Assembly: GCA_014871385.1 (NCBI GenBank)
Contig: CM026429.1
Coordinates: forward strand, 13,305,783-13,369,782
Length of the DNA stretch: 64,000 nucleotides
Reading direction: 5' to 3'
Origin: Ceratodon purpureus
Lineage: Eukaryota; Streptophyta; Bryopsida; Pseudoditrichales; Ditrichaceae
The notes beneath the pieces were generated by a model, which was not told the origin of the DNA, searched no databases, and saw only the letters and a list, made by a program, of their open reading frames with translations. Numbering within the stretch: position 1 is the first letter of the stretch; the number at the start of each line of letters is the position of its first letter. The position numbers and the translations under genes were made by a program. Positions 1 through 11,225 of this stretch are shown one piece after another.

Positions 1-621
1 GCAAACATGATTTTTGATAGGAGGGCTAAATAAGAAAGCCCACCTTGATAAGATCACTTGATAAAAACATGCGCACTAATCGAAGGAGGGAAGCAATTCA
101 TTTTAATTCACCCGCGCATTTCTTCTTCAAGGCAATTCTTGGGTAGATTTGATGTGCACTTATTTGCCGTAATGATTTCAAGTCATGATCAGCTTATAAT
201 TCTGAGTTTTTAGTTTCTAATTGTGGTGCAACTTCCTTTCTAAAATGATCCCTCACAAGACTAAGAAGGGAGTACTATGCTCTTGACCGCTTAATGGCAT
301 TTGAAGGAATTCCAGGACCGTATGACAAGATGAAGAGGATGATTGTTCCAGATGTGCTAAAGTAAGTCTGGTTTTGTAGAATTTGGATTGTATTCAGTAT
401 TAGAGTAAACATTTGGTGCACACACAATTAGTGGCTTAGGTATTTAACTTCCCAGCTTCAACGAATATTTAACCTTGATTTCCATGTAAGGGTGTTGAAG
501 CTGCAACCTTGAAGGAAATTCTGTTAGCTGGGCGGCTTGTGTGAGGAGATCGGATGGCGTTATTAGGAAACCATCAAGGTGGGCTTTCTTATTTAGCCCT
601 CCTGTCAAAAATCATGTTTGC
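1..621. mobile_element. Inverted-repeat element carrying a ribosomal-protein gene fragment
   Basis: Bases 1-49 are repeated in inverted orientation at 573-621 with one mismatch that I can see. The arms enclose about 520 bp that include an RPL13A pseudogene fragment with its intron. The left arm starts at the first base of the window, so the true left end and any target duplication cannot be seen. The layout of long terminal inverted repeats around a captured host-gene piece resembles a Pack-MULE or fold-back element, but the superfamily is not established. Confidence 0.6.
245..573 (+). pseudogene. RPL13A: 60S ribosomal protein L13a fragment, broken
   Basis: The reading starts MIPHKTKKG at 245, then loses frame. 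It continues in another frame as [19 protein letters not shown] and RMIVPDVLK up to 361. This matches the conserved MIPHKTKRG...RLKxFEGxPxPYDKxKRMVVPDALK block of eukaryotic ribosomal protein L13a. An intron-like stretch (GTAAGT at 362 to AG at 490) follows. The next segment (491-573) reads KVLKLQP, RKFC, LGGLCEEIGWRY and ETIK with in-frame stops, matching VLKLQPGHKYCLLGxLSxEVGWNHYxTIK. Splice signals are kept, so this is a DNA-level copy and not a processed pseudogene. The first exons and the C-terminus are missing. The frameshift and at least three stops make it non-functional. Confidence 0.8.
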
Positions 622-3600
622 CTTGAGTTTTGCTAAGAATTCAACATTTTTAGAATGAAAAGATCCAAGGATTTTGGAACTAATATTTGGTACCATTATG
701 GATTCTGTTCATCACCAAATCATAAGCAGTTTTGAGCCTTGTTCGCATAAAGTATCTGTAATAGTTTTTGTGTGATATATTACAGTAGACAGAAACTGTG
801 TGTGCGCTAAATGTCTACGTTATGTCTTGTATGCCGGTGTCAGAGGAGAAGAAGAAGAAGGCCTAGTCCAAGGTCTTTTACAAACGCAAGAAGTGGCTAA
901 TGCTGTGCGAACACGCTTCAACGTAATGAATAGCACAACTAGAAATGTTGGCACCCATATCCTACATACTATAAATTCCTGCTTATGATTTTTCAATTCA
1001 CTTTGAATCAAGTTTGTGAGAATCAACTCTATGCGGCATCCTATTGTAAGAACTTATATCCAAAAATTACTAGAAAAGAACGTTACGTTTCTCTATGTAG
1101 GTGATTCAATACATCAGTCAAAACTCACATCATACTGTAAAGATGTTGATTCTTCCAAGTGTTACAACTTAATTTCTTTTTAATTAACAAGAATGTGGCC
1201 GCCTAAGAACGGTAGTGATAGTTTTTCTTTGTTTTTGAATTGGCATTTTGTGTTTTTTTGTGTCATCATTTTTTTGTTTCATATTTTTTGTGTTTGTACT
1301 GTATAGGTTGCTTTGAACAGGATGAAGGGATCTCAAAAGTTGAGGAGTGTAACACTCGTGTCTAGATGGATACACCGAAAAAAATCTTTAACGGCCGTCG
1401 GCTATTGATTGTGACGAGGAGGAATGCGTATGCAATAAGTTTATTTTTTATTTGATGTTTTGTTTTAGACTTTCTATTCTATTGAAGTCTTGTATTTAAG
1501 CTTCTACAGATTGTTTGCTAGAATAAATTGATTACTAAATAAATAGGAATGTAATCCAGAATTTAAGGGCCGTGAACGGCTGAAAAGGTAATTTACGATA
1601 AGCAATTTGAGGAGTAATATGGCTCCAGTGCTTCCGAAAATGTTTTAACAGCCTTGATGTTTTATAAGTTTGATTCCTTAATACTAAAACCAAATACAAA
1701 TGGTGTATGGAAGAATGTATTAGCAAAAAACTTGACAAGTCTAAAGAGAATGAAATAGTCATCTTGGAGTCTATAGATTATTTGAGCTGGATATACAATG
1801 TATGCAACCAAGTAAAGACCTCAAAGTTGTGAAGAATTTTGAAAACAAAAAATATTTAAAAACATGTGAAGATATTTATTACTACTATCGATTTAGTTAT
1901 TTAGGAACCTTTATGTATTATGTCTAACTTAGCTATAGAATGGAAAATTTATCATCATAAATTGACAATATAGTATACATATAAGTATGAAGATTTATAA
2001 AAAAAATTGAAATTTTTTATGATCCTCAACTACAAAACAAGCTACAAAAGTGAGATTATCATGTTGTTTTAAGTAAGAACGTCGATCAGTTTCTTAGTTT
2101 ATCATCTACGTACAACAAAACCAATATTATTGGATAATTTTTATCTTTATTTCCTATTTTATAGCACATTGTAAACATTTATGAGTTTTGCATGATAAGC
2201 TAGAGAATGTTACATGAATTCAATTTCAGATTCATAAGAAGAAAAATAACATGAACAAATTAGATTTACTTGGAAATATTGTAGCTAGTGCACACTTGCT
2301 TCATTTGAATAAGGAGAATTATTATGTCTTCATACTTGAAGAAAAGAACATTCTCATGTTGAAAGGAAATACAGGATTAAATGAAAAAATAAAATTCAAA
2401 GGTCATAATATACAGACTTTGTTTGATCTAGAGAGTGGTTTTTTAAGTCCTCAAATAAAGGTTTGATGGCTCAAAGAATGTTATTTCAACTAGATAACGG
2501 CTATTCTATTGTATGAGAAAGATTCTTATTCAAGCACATTTGTTATTTTAGAGTTTTGCTAATGAGATGTACTTTTTGTTGTATATAATCTTAAAAACTT
2601 TAGTCATTGTTTAATATATATATTTTTTATTTTTTATTTATTTTTTATTTTCTTCATCAATATGGAAAATCTTTTCCACTACAGCACATTCGACATATTG
2701 TTTATAAAAAATGAAGTATGTTGTTTTCTTATTTATTTTTCAAAATACATCTTACAAAATGAATGATTATATGGTATACAAAAATTAACCTCAACAATAC
2801 TCAAGCAAATGTTACAAATGTTTTCTTCCTCAATAGGATTTAATGGTAACAAACAAGTTGTAGAAGATTATATTGATTAAATCTACAAAAGTATATTGGG
2901 AATAACTAGATAACAAACTTTGTATTCAACAATCAAGATGCTTCAAATTTTCTTATAATGTTTGAAATTGACAACTTTGAAATTTGTATTGTTGTTTACT
3001 TTGCGTTTAATCATGCTATAAGAAGAGCCATTTTAGACCATTTTCAATGATGAATATAAAAATTGATATCTTGGTTCAACATCTCTAGTGTTTCATAACA
3101 TGACACTTTAATAGTTATCTATAAATTATCTCATAAATCATGCTAAATTTTGTTTAAGAAAAATAATTTGTCCCTATATTTAATGTTTTAGATTTTTGAA
3201 TTATGAAAAGACATAAGGGAAACAAATTGAAACCGCTATACACATGTGAGGTTTGTTGTGTTATCCTCGAAGATTATCAAAAGCATAAAGAAAGACATGA
3301 CAAGGGAGATCAATATGAAAGATTTCAAGATTTATTCTTGGAAAAGACTTATTGAAATCTTGGAATGTGGAATGGCTAGAGAAAAACAATTGTTAGATTT
3401 GTATAACATGTGGTGAAATTTTGGATTTAAGTTTCCACAAAATCAGGCTCCATTTTAAGACTCAGCACATGTGTCCATGAAGTATATAGATCATCACAGT
3501 ATGTGTTAAAGAAGTTTTCAAAAAGTTTAAGAAAAAAATATCATGAAAATAATTATAATTTTGAAGAAGATAAAATCAATTTTTCAATCATTCAAGGTTT

Positions 3601-6170
3601 CACATAATTGAAAGAAAATATAAACAATTGTGCGGAGATTTTAAAATTAAATGTCACATCAAAGTCTCAAATTAATAAACTTTATAAAATGGCTTCTTTG
3701 TTGGAATTGAGATGTAAACCTTACAAAAGATGAGAGAAGAAACAAGGTATTAGGATGATTATGTTTGGGCTTTATGAAAAGTATCAATATACATGGTAAG
3801 CTTCTTTTATATTGATATTTGCAATTTTGTTCTCATTTTTTCAATCTTAGGTTTTTTTTTTTAAATGTTAAGAATAATTTACTTTATATTTTTATTCATT
3901 TATTACATTGATAATTTTCTGCAGGTTTATACACCTAAATCCATGTCTCTATGGTCTTTCAGAATTATTTGCTTCTAAGTTAACATAATGTATTCAAATT
4001 ATGTCTGGTGATATTCTTTCTAAGCTTCAGAGAAACTTAGAAATTGAAGATCTCAAGAATGAGGAGGCTAGATTTGTTCTAACTCCGTTTTTGTGTATTT
4101 TAATTACACGAGATTATTCTTGCGCACCTCATGATGACCCAACAGATTATAGATACCAATTTATCATATGATTATATGCAAGTAGGTATTTTAAACTTGA
4201 AATCTAAGTTTTTTATTATTCATATAATTTTTTTCTCGATATGCTAGTAATATTCCAAATTGAAAAAACTAATAGTGTATTTTGAATTGCAGAAAGAAAT
4301 TTCAAGGTTCTAGATCTTCTGATTTTTTGTTTACCTCAATATTAAGTCAATTTTCATCCTCATAATGGTAGATTTTTCCTCATTAACTACAACTATACTA
4401 TTTATTGTGCTACTTTAAAGTCCAAGATTGATGTTCTAAGGGTTGCACTTGTTCAAAAGCGTATGGTTATAATTAAATTTAAAAAAAAACAATAAATGAT
4501 CCATCTTCAACTCTTGGAGTTTTATATTTCAAGTCTAAACAAAAATATGAAGATGCTTGGATAATTCAAATTTCATGTTGTATTTTTATGTTATTTATTG
4601 AGCTTTAAGTATCTTACTTACTATTAAATTATAATTTTTATTACTTGTTTTTGTTTTATCTTATTCTTCTGTTACAAATGTTTTTATAATATTCATCTTT
4701 TTTAACCTTGTAATATGTAATTATTTAAAAACATGAACAACATCGAGGACAGTCGGGGACGTCTAAATTTTATGAAAAACAATAGTATTCATTTGCTTCG
4801 TGTTACATAGTAGGGTTTTTGTGTTCTTATAGTATGTTACCTTTCAGAATAAAACATGTTGGTGGTACGCGCTTAAGCTTACTAAACAATTCTTAACACA
4901 TAGAAGATTCATATAATAATTTGTAATTCTTTTTGTTTAAATGGAACTTATGCTAGTGTCAGTTGGGGCATCCAAAATCAACTCAAGATATTGAAATATC
5001 AAATTATGCTTCAAAAAACAAGTTAACCTCAATATTTTGCAGGATGCTTCAATTAGGCTCTTGGTCTTATTCTAATTCCTTTACAACTTTGTCTTAGATC
5101 TACGACACAAAAATAGACATGTGAGTACGTTTTTTTGTAGTTTTTTTTATGCTGCAGACCGAAAAATCTCACATAAAATTTCAAAAGAGGGCAACCATGC
5201 TCAAATATGTTCCAATGCCAAATTTGAATTTGTACGTGACAAGTATTCACAAAAAATCTAATTAGAACTTGTGACAATACTTCTTTCATTGTGAGTGTCT
5301 TACGTAGGTAAAAATTACTGCAATAAACTAATAGACGTTTTTTCCTCTCTTATTAACAAGACTTGTAATACGGGGATAAGATGTAATTTATGGGTTCAAT
5401 AATTGCATCTTATAAAGTGGATAAGTATATGATCAAACTATGTTTTTGGAAAATTATACCAACAAATTAGCTTTTATAGTCTATTATATTTTGAATAAAA
5501 TAATGAATCAACCCATGTGTTGATTTTAAATAAACGTTAATACTGGTTTAAGGTGACTTTGTCAAATGAATAGAAGGTTCATAAAAATTATTTAATCCCT
5601 AAAGGTCCAAGAAAGCCAAAATGGCTTTTTGCTATTTCGGGCAGCCTAGATGAAGAGATTAAAAGTAATATTCTTGCCTAATATTTTTACTCAATGCTTC
5701 CTTCACCGCAATGTGTACGTGGTAAAATTTTCAAAGTCAAATTCCAATTTTAGAACCTTCAACTAGTAATTCTACGTTTTAAGTCAACTTTGGGCAGTTT
5801 TAAAATAGATTTTTTTTTTAATAAAAAAAATAGAAATATGTTTATAACCAAATCACTACTCAAAATTCAAAGTGACCCAAGTCAAAAAGTTTACTAATTT
5901 TACAAGGGCAACCTCTAAAAATTACATGAACAAGGTTCCTAGTTTTTTGTAATTTTACATTTTCTCCTTTCAAAGATTGTAAGGGGTATTTAAGTAATTA
6001 TGGACAAAACGCTCAATTATGGACTACTTTGCATCATCAGTAGACGTCCAATTCATGTGTTATCCCTCAAATTTAGAGACAAAGATGTCAAATATTTATG
6101 AAAAAATGCATTCCGTTTACAAGGGATAAAATCATTTGAGTGAATTTATTATAATGTTGAATAGAGGACA
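622..6170. other. AT-rich intergenic DNA, no supported gene
   Basis: This stretch is strongly AT-rich, with many homopolymer runs. The longest open frame near it (71 aa at 2251-2466, +) resembles nothing I recognise. Around 3243-4200 there are short protein-like stretches, for example a CxxC...HxxxH pattern near 3245-3300, broken by stops. They may be decayed transposon coding sequence, but I cannot assign them. No RNA gene or clear repeat was recognised. Confidence 0.5.
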
Positions 6171-6218
6171 TCCCAGTCCCACTGTCATGGCCGAATCTCT
6201 CGGCCAGTGGCTGACTGA

Positions 6219-6274
6219 GAACCCTAAACCCTAGAAACCCTAAACCCTAGAAACCCTAAACCCTAGAAACCCTA
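6219..6274. repeat. Interstitial telomere-like repeat
   Basis: About three copies of the 16-bp unit AAACCCTAAACCCTAG occur here. AAACCCT is the complement of the Arabidopsis-type plant telomere heptamer TTTAGGG. Each unit carries an extra AG step, so this is not a pure telomere tract. It lies at the left edge of the GC-rich island that starts near 6175. Confidence 0.8.
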
Positions 6275-6778
6275 TCCTTAGAAATCTATCTGTTCTAATA
6301 AAAGGAAATACTTGCTCTGCAAAATGTGGATCTGTGAAGTGAAGCGGGTGAAGGGAAGATCGTCGGCGACCCGCTGAGTGGACACGACTGCCAGGCATCT
6401 CACATTGGGGTGTGTGGGATCCGAGAAACTCAGAATAACCCGGAAGAGCCCCAGCCGGCGTAAGTATTCCATTAATTTTTCATTTTTTTTGGTTAATTAG
6501 GTAAAAACTGGCCAGACACTAGCAGCATTAGTAGTTAACGCAAATCGGATACTCCAGAAACGTTAAAACAGTTAACACAGGAAGTGTTCCCGGAACCTGG
6601 ATTCCGGAAACTCGGAAGACAAGACACGGAACGGGTAGACGATCCGAGTACTGACCGTTACTGTAACCGCGTCAAGGATCCGAAGCGACGCGGAAGTCAT
6701 CATGACCCGGATAGGCGTTTAACCCGGTACGTTGGCGGCTGCAATTACGGGCCGCCACAGCGTTTATTATGCCTGGGG

Positions 6779-6786
6779 TATATAAG
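6779..6786 (+). promoter_or_regulatory. TATA box of the 732-aa ORF
   Basis: TATATAAG lies in GC-rich surroundings about 150 bp before the ATG at 6938. This spacing fits a TATA promoter with a 5' leader of roughly 120 bases. It is the only good TATA in the segment and points at the downstream ORF. Confidence 0.55.
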
Positions 6787-6937
6787 CGAGGGTGTTAGGG
6801 TTTGGAGTTCCTTTTTGCGAACTGGGAGTAGAGAGTGAAAGAGCGGTGAGGTGTTTTTGTCTTTTCCGATTCACTGGCAGTTGGATTGCCGGGTTTCTTG
6901 CTGTCGGGTCGTAGAGGGAGAGAAGTAAGGAGTAGAG

Positions 6938-9136
6938 ATGGCGCACGTGCAGTGTAGCATCCTTAGCCCCGGAACTCCAGTGAGGGAATCGGATATGGAG
7001 GAACTGATCACCGACCTCACTCGGATGAGGTGTGAGGGATTGTTGGCACGGCCGTGGTTACTGAAGAGTGAGGTGATGGTGAGGGAGGTCCTGGAAGGTC
7101 CGGACAACCGGTGGGATAATACGATCCGAGGCAAGCCCACGCTGTGGAATGCGGAACAGTGGGCGGAAGCTTACGGTTTCGAGCAGAAGGGACTCCTTTG
7201 GGCGACCTGGACGGATAAGTACGTGCAGGATAGGTTCCACGGGAAGATCCATAGGAACAATGGATACGAGATAGACGCCTGCAAGGATAGGAGGCAGAGG
7301 CAGGTCTTAGCTTTCCTCGTTCCGATCCTGTACCCGCAAAAACCGGCACAGGTCACCATTACGGTCGGGAACACCATCCTCGGAGCGTACTCAGGAGAAC
7401 GCCCGGTGAATTGGGCCGCACTCATGGCGGAAGTGGTGCAGAAGATGGTTCCGACGATCGGAAAGAAGCCGACCCCACTCTCCCCTTTCCTCTTTCACCT
7501 TTACCATGCGTATGACTTGCTGACCGATAAGGAGGACGAGACGTATACGCACGCGAAGAACTGCCTCAAATTCTCGGAGATTCCGCCCGGAATGGAACCC
7601 GATCCGCGAGGTGAGCTCTCGGATACAACGTCCTCGGAAGATGAGGACGATACGAAGGAGGTTCCGAACCCTGGCGCTACTAGGGCTCAGTCCAGATCGC
7701 GATCGGAGCAGGCTCCGTCACGACACGCGGAGCCGTCTACGGCCCGGGGAGATCCGGAACGGAGAGAGGTCAGTTCCGATCGGGGATTTCCGGTGGACCT
7801 ATTTCGGGGGATTCGGGAGGAAACTCACCGGGCTCAAGCTTCTTATGATCGGATCGAAACCCTGTTCCGGAGGGTCTGTACATCGCTGGGAGGGTGCTTA
7901 CCGGAAGAGGTGATCCGAGAAGTGGAGTTGTTGAAGGATGCCCCAAATCTCCGGAGTGAGAAGAAGCGGCTGGAGCTTCAGTTGCAGGAGCTGACGAAGG
8001 AGCTGGCGGCAAAGAGTGATGAGATCCGTAAGTTCCACGCCGAACAGAAGGAGACGTTGGGGGAGCTTCGGAAGTTGGTGGGAAGTTCGGGAGCGGTAAT
8101 CAACAAGGCCCGGCTGTTTGATGAGAACGTAGTGCAGCCGGCTGATTTCGAGGACAAGCAGAGGATCATCATGATCCTCTCCAAATGCGAGCACTCGATG
8201 AACATGATCCTGAAGAAGGTCCGGCAGCTGCTCAATCCGAGTACCGGAAGTCCCAGTCTCGGAGTCGCTGGTCGGGGCCTTCCGCTCCCCGGATCGCCCT
8301 CTCGTGCCATGGTAGGAGAATCTCGCGGAGTGGGGTTCCGAACCCCGATAGGGAGTAACCTCCAAGTCGAGGAGCGGATGACAGTCGAAGAGGCCGCCAT
8401 GACAAATCGGACGATTGCGGAGGTGCTCCGGGAACACCAAGCACAAGTGGCGTCACCCGGAACCAGTACAGTCCAGCAGAGCTGCGCGATCCCCCCAGGT
8501 CAGGTGGAGGTGACCGGAACGACAGTCACCGAGAGGCGGATCGAGGAGAGGACGGTTTCGGAACAGGTGACTCGGACCGTGCCGCCGGATGTTCTTCCAC
8601 GACTCGGAGAGGAGGTGATCATTGCGAATTACCAAGGGGAGGTAGCGGGACCGGAATGGGGACGACCTATTTCACCACCCGGACGGACCCGAGTGACTCA
8701 GGAGGGGGGATTGACCCCTTCACCCACCGCCAAGACCGGAACGGTGACACCTACTCCCACCGGAACGCCAGCAGCGGATTCCCCTCCGAACAGTGTCGGT
8801 GCTTACCGGAGGTTGCGGAAAAGGAAGGAGGTCCCGATTACGATTTCAGAGTCCGACTCAGAGACGCATGGGAGCTCTCCGGTCAGGACCACCGGAACTG
8901 AAACTCGGACTCCGACGTCCGGAACCCCTCCCGCACATATGATCCCGAAATCGCCCAATTCTCCCAAGCCCCGGATCGTTACCCGGTTGTCCTTGGAGAC
9001 TCAGGAGAGGGAGTCAAAGGCGGAACGGAGTGCTAGGCGCAAGGCGGCACGAGCAGCAGGGGCGGGCGGATCAGAGCCGCGGGTGACCAGGTCGAAGGAT
9101 CGCGAGCAGGAGAGCCACAAGAAGACAAAGAAGTGA
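6938..9136 (+). CDS. Transposon-type hypothetical protein, 732 aa, coiled coil
   Basis: A single uninterrupted ORF runs from ATG at 6938, with the TATA box about 150 bp upstream. Residues 1-220 look globular: WNAEQWAEAYGFEQKGLLWA, then KPTPLSPFLFHLYHAYDLL. This style resembles plant-mobile-domain or putative plant transposon proteins, but I cannot name a family with certainty. An acidic and Arg/Ser linker follows (SDTTSSEDEDD, RAQSRSRS). Residues about 295-390 are a likely coiled coil (EKKRLELQLQELTKELAAKS). The C-terminal half is a Pro/Thr/Gly-rich tail with a basic end (TRSKDREQESHKKTKK). Codons are rich in CCGGA and GGAAC steps, very unlike the AT-rich flanks, which suggests an element of foreign or recent origin. 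No zinc knuckle, protease, reverse transcriptase or DDE motif is visible. It could be a gag-like protein of a non-autonomous element or a transposon accessory protein. The open frame is certain; the function is unknown. Confidence 0.65.
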   Translation: MAHVQCSILSPGTPVRESDMEELITDLTRMRCEGLLARPWLLKSEVMVREVLEGPDNRWDNTIRGKPTLWNAEQWAEAYGFEQKGLLWATWTDKYVQDRFHGKIHRNNGYEIDACKDRRQRQVLAFLVPILYPQKPAQVTITVGNTILGAYSGERPVNWAALMAEVVQKMVPTIGKKPTPLSPFLFHLYHAYDLLTDKEDETYTHAKNCLKFSEIPPGMEPDPRGELSDTTSSEDEDDTKEVPNPGATRAQSRSRSEQAPSRHAEPSTARGDPERREVSSDRGFPVDLFRGIREETHRAQASYDRIETLFRRVCTSLGGCLPEEVIREVELLKDAPNLRSEKKRLELQLQELTKELAAKSDEIRKFHAEQKETLGELRKLVGSSGAVINKARLFDENVVQPADFEDKQRIIMILSKCEHSMNMILKKVRQLLNPSTGSPSLGVAGRGLPLPGSPSRAMVGESRGVGFRTPIGSNLQVEERMTVEEAAMTNRTIAEVLREHQAQVASPGTSTVQQSCAIPPGQVEVTGTTVTERRIEERTVSEQVTRTVPPDVLPRLGEEVIIANYQGEVAGPEWGRPISPPGRTRVTQEGGLTPSPTAKTGTVTPTPTGTPAADSPPNSVGAYRRLRKRKEVPITISESDSETHGSSPVRTTGTETRTPTSGTPPAHMIPKSPNSPKPRIVTRLSLETQERESKAERSARRKAARAAGAGGSEPRVTRSKDREQESHKKTKK

Positions 9137-10155
9137 TAGATTCCTCTCACTGCCACTTGTCGTAACTTTCCGGATTTATAGGAGTAGATTCCGGATTGGG
9201 AGATCCGTTCTTGTCGTAAAGTAGAATTCTAGGTAGATAGTTAGGGATTAGGGTTTTGATTGAACTGCCGGCGCCGCCGCTTTTGTGAAAGCCCCTGCTT
9301 ACTTAAACCAGGCAGGCGATGCGGTCCGGGTCTTCGTTTTTGCATGTTTTCCCCCTATATTCCTTATCAGTAAAGTATTTGTGTTTTGTAAGTACTGTGC
9401 GTGATTTCCCGCTAAGTGTGAATGATCCGGGAAGGATATGAGAGTTCCGCTGTAGCTCGGATAGGAAGGTGATGGGAGTTGCGACGAGACCCGAACCGGA
9501 AAGGAAATGGGATTGAGCGGAAAGATTTAGCGGATTGTCGTAGGAGTGAAGCCTCACTGTTCCGTCCCCAAATCAACCTCATACGGAATAGCCGTCGCTA
9601 GGGTCGAAGCGGATCAAGGATTACTTGGTCGGGCTCCCTGAACTTCTGAAGAGGTTCCGTGCACAGTGAGAGGGGGAGTCGGAACGTGGTACGGGTCGCC
9701 TAGGGATAATCGGATCCTGGTTCTCCCAGATCCGGATTGGTTTGTCGTTGTAGTCCCACGGATCGGAGAGGATCGTTTGTGTGACCTGCTGGCCAGAGTA
9801 CTCTAGGACAGTTGTGAGACGGTAACTGATCCGAGACGTTGGGGTTTGTGGACGAAAACACCTAATGAGAGAGAAGAATAGAGAAAGAGATAGTTAAGGA
9901 GTTACGTTCCGAAGACACTATCCGAGCAGTGGCAAGGCTCGGAACGATTAGAAGTAACTACTTGGTGAAACACTATTGAATCCCTGGACGATACTCGGAA
10001 CCTAGTGACAGTATGGAAGTTTACGCTCAATTAGAGCGCTATCCGGATGTTAGTTGCGTTTCCGTGTTCCGACAGGGTGTCCGTCTGTGAGGACTCCGGA
10101 GTCGTCGTTTAGAATGAACAGTATTCACGGTCACAACGAATGGAAGTCCTTTGTA
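9137..10155. other. GC-rich non-coding tail of the 732-aa ORF
   Basis: The sequence keeps the TCCGGA/GGAAC-rich composition of the preceding ORF but has no open frame of note. A T-rich stretch with polyadenylation-like signals near 9340-9400 may end the transcript. I saw no direct long terminal repeats pairing this segment with 6175-6900. Confidence 0.4.
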
Positions 10156-10233
10156 GTCGGCTGGCCGCCGACTAGGAGAGCCAACCTCTTCCTCACTGAA
10201 CCGACCTCTGGAATCTCAAATACATATAAAGAT

Positions 10234-10533
10234 GATGAGGAAATAAGTCCTAGTCCTAGTGATAAAAATGATGAGTAAGCTAGTCCTAGTCGGCTATCAG
10301 CCGAGTAGGAGAGTAGGGGCTACTAGTCCTAATGATGAGTAAATAAGTCCTAGTCCTAATGATGCAAATGATGAGTAAGCTAGTCCTAGTCGGCTACCAG
10401 CCGAGTAGGAGAGTAGGGGCTACTAGTCCTAATGATGAGTAAATAAGTCCTAGTCCTAATAATGCAAATGATGAGTAGGCTAGTCCTAGTCGGCTACCAG
10501 CCGAGTAGGGGAGTAGGGGCTACTAGACTAGGT
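10234..10533. repeat. Tandem repeat, 100-bp unit, three copies
   Basis: Three consecutive 100-bp units start at 10234, 10334 and 10434 with few differences. Each contains GATGAGTAAATAAGTCCTAG and one copy of the GTCGGC hairpin motif. The array lies at the left side of the DUF7869-transposase segment, as expected of subterminal repeats. Confidence 0.85.
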
Positions 10534-10634
10534 CGACGTTGGCAATTAGTCGTCCAGAAAACCCTAGAGAAGTGGATTACTAGAACGTTTAGCAGTTTAC
10601 TAGACGAACTCGTCGGCTGTCCACTGTAGAAGAA

Positions 10635-10685
10635 GGTCGCATACTGTAGAAGTAGGTCGCATACTGTAGAAGTTAGTCGCATATT
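10635..10685. repeat. Short tandem repeat, 20-bp unit
   Basis: The unit GGTCGCATACTGTAGAAGTA starts at 10635 and 10655, and again at 10675 in degraded form. A partial unit precedes it at 10621-10634. It lies directly upstream of the 173-aa ORF. Confidence 0.75.
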
Positions 10686-10703
10686 GTCCAATATTTTGTC
10701 GTT

Positions 10704-11225
10704 ATGGTGAGGCGTGGTAACAATGTGAGACCACTGGGTTATCAGGAGTCACCGGCTGACCTCGAGGAGCTCCGGCCATGGTATAGGGTGGTGGTCGCCC
10801 GTTCTCGCAACACCGCCATTCCACGTTTCAAGTACATCACACGCCTTCTGCAGCCAGGTGCGGTGTGGTTTTGGAGTATTGCTCACACCATAGAGTTGTT
10901 GGAGATCGCTGACGCTTCCAGCATCGCCTTCCCAATGACATTCGAGGAGTCCGAGGAGTCTGAGGAGTCCGAGAGTGTTGGCAGCGTTCACTTCAGCCAC
11001 ACAGGGGAGGTGTCAACGCAGACCATGTCAACGGCAGGGTGGCTCCGCATTGTTGGCGAAGCATACGACAACTTGGAGGGTGCTGGAAGTCGGTGCTCTG
11101 GCCAAGATCAGTGGTGCAGAGGGAACGCAAGCCCGCAGTCCACGTATTCGTCGTTTGGATCCGTGCATCCATCCGTCGATACTGGGTGTAGTGCTGTCCG
11201 AGCCAAGTCTACTGCGAAGGACTGA
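10704..11225 (+). CDS. Hypothetical protein, 173 aa, in transposon segment
   Basis: The ORF reads MVRRGNNVRPLGYQESPADL at its start. It has an internal acidic repeat (EESEESEESES, residues about 80-90) and a Ser/Cys-rich end. I recognise no domain. It lies on the opposite strand to the transposase gene, between the tandem arrays and further hairpin-motif copies, so it may be a second protein of the same element. An overlapping ORF at 10975-11277 competes for the 3' part. There is no visible TATA box. The coding call rests only on length and on composition resembling that of the neighbouring coding sequence. Confidence 0.35.
   Translation: MVRRGNNVRPLGYQESPADLEELRPWYRVVVARSRNTAIPRFKYITRLLQPGAVWFWSIAHTIELLEIADASSIAFPMTFEESEESEESESVGSVHFSHTGEVSTQTMSTAGWLRIVGEAYDNLEGAGSRCSGQDQWCRGNASPQSTYSSFGSVHPSVDTGCSAVRAKSTAKD

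Noticed and set aside
3243..4200. Zinc-finger-like gene (CxxC...HxxxH)
   Set aside because: Broken by many stops within AT-rich DNA. At most a decayed relic, and not assignable.
6219..6274. A true chromosome end
   Set aside because: Only three interrupted units, with long ordinary sequence on both sides.
6175..10150. LTR retrotransposon around the 732-aa ORF
   Set aside because: I could not find paired direct repeats, a primer-binding site, a polypurine tract or any pol motif.
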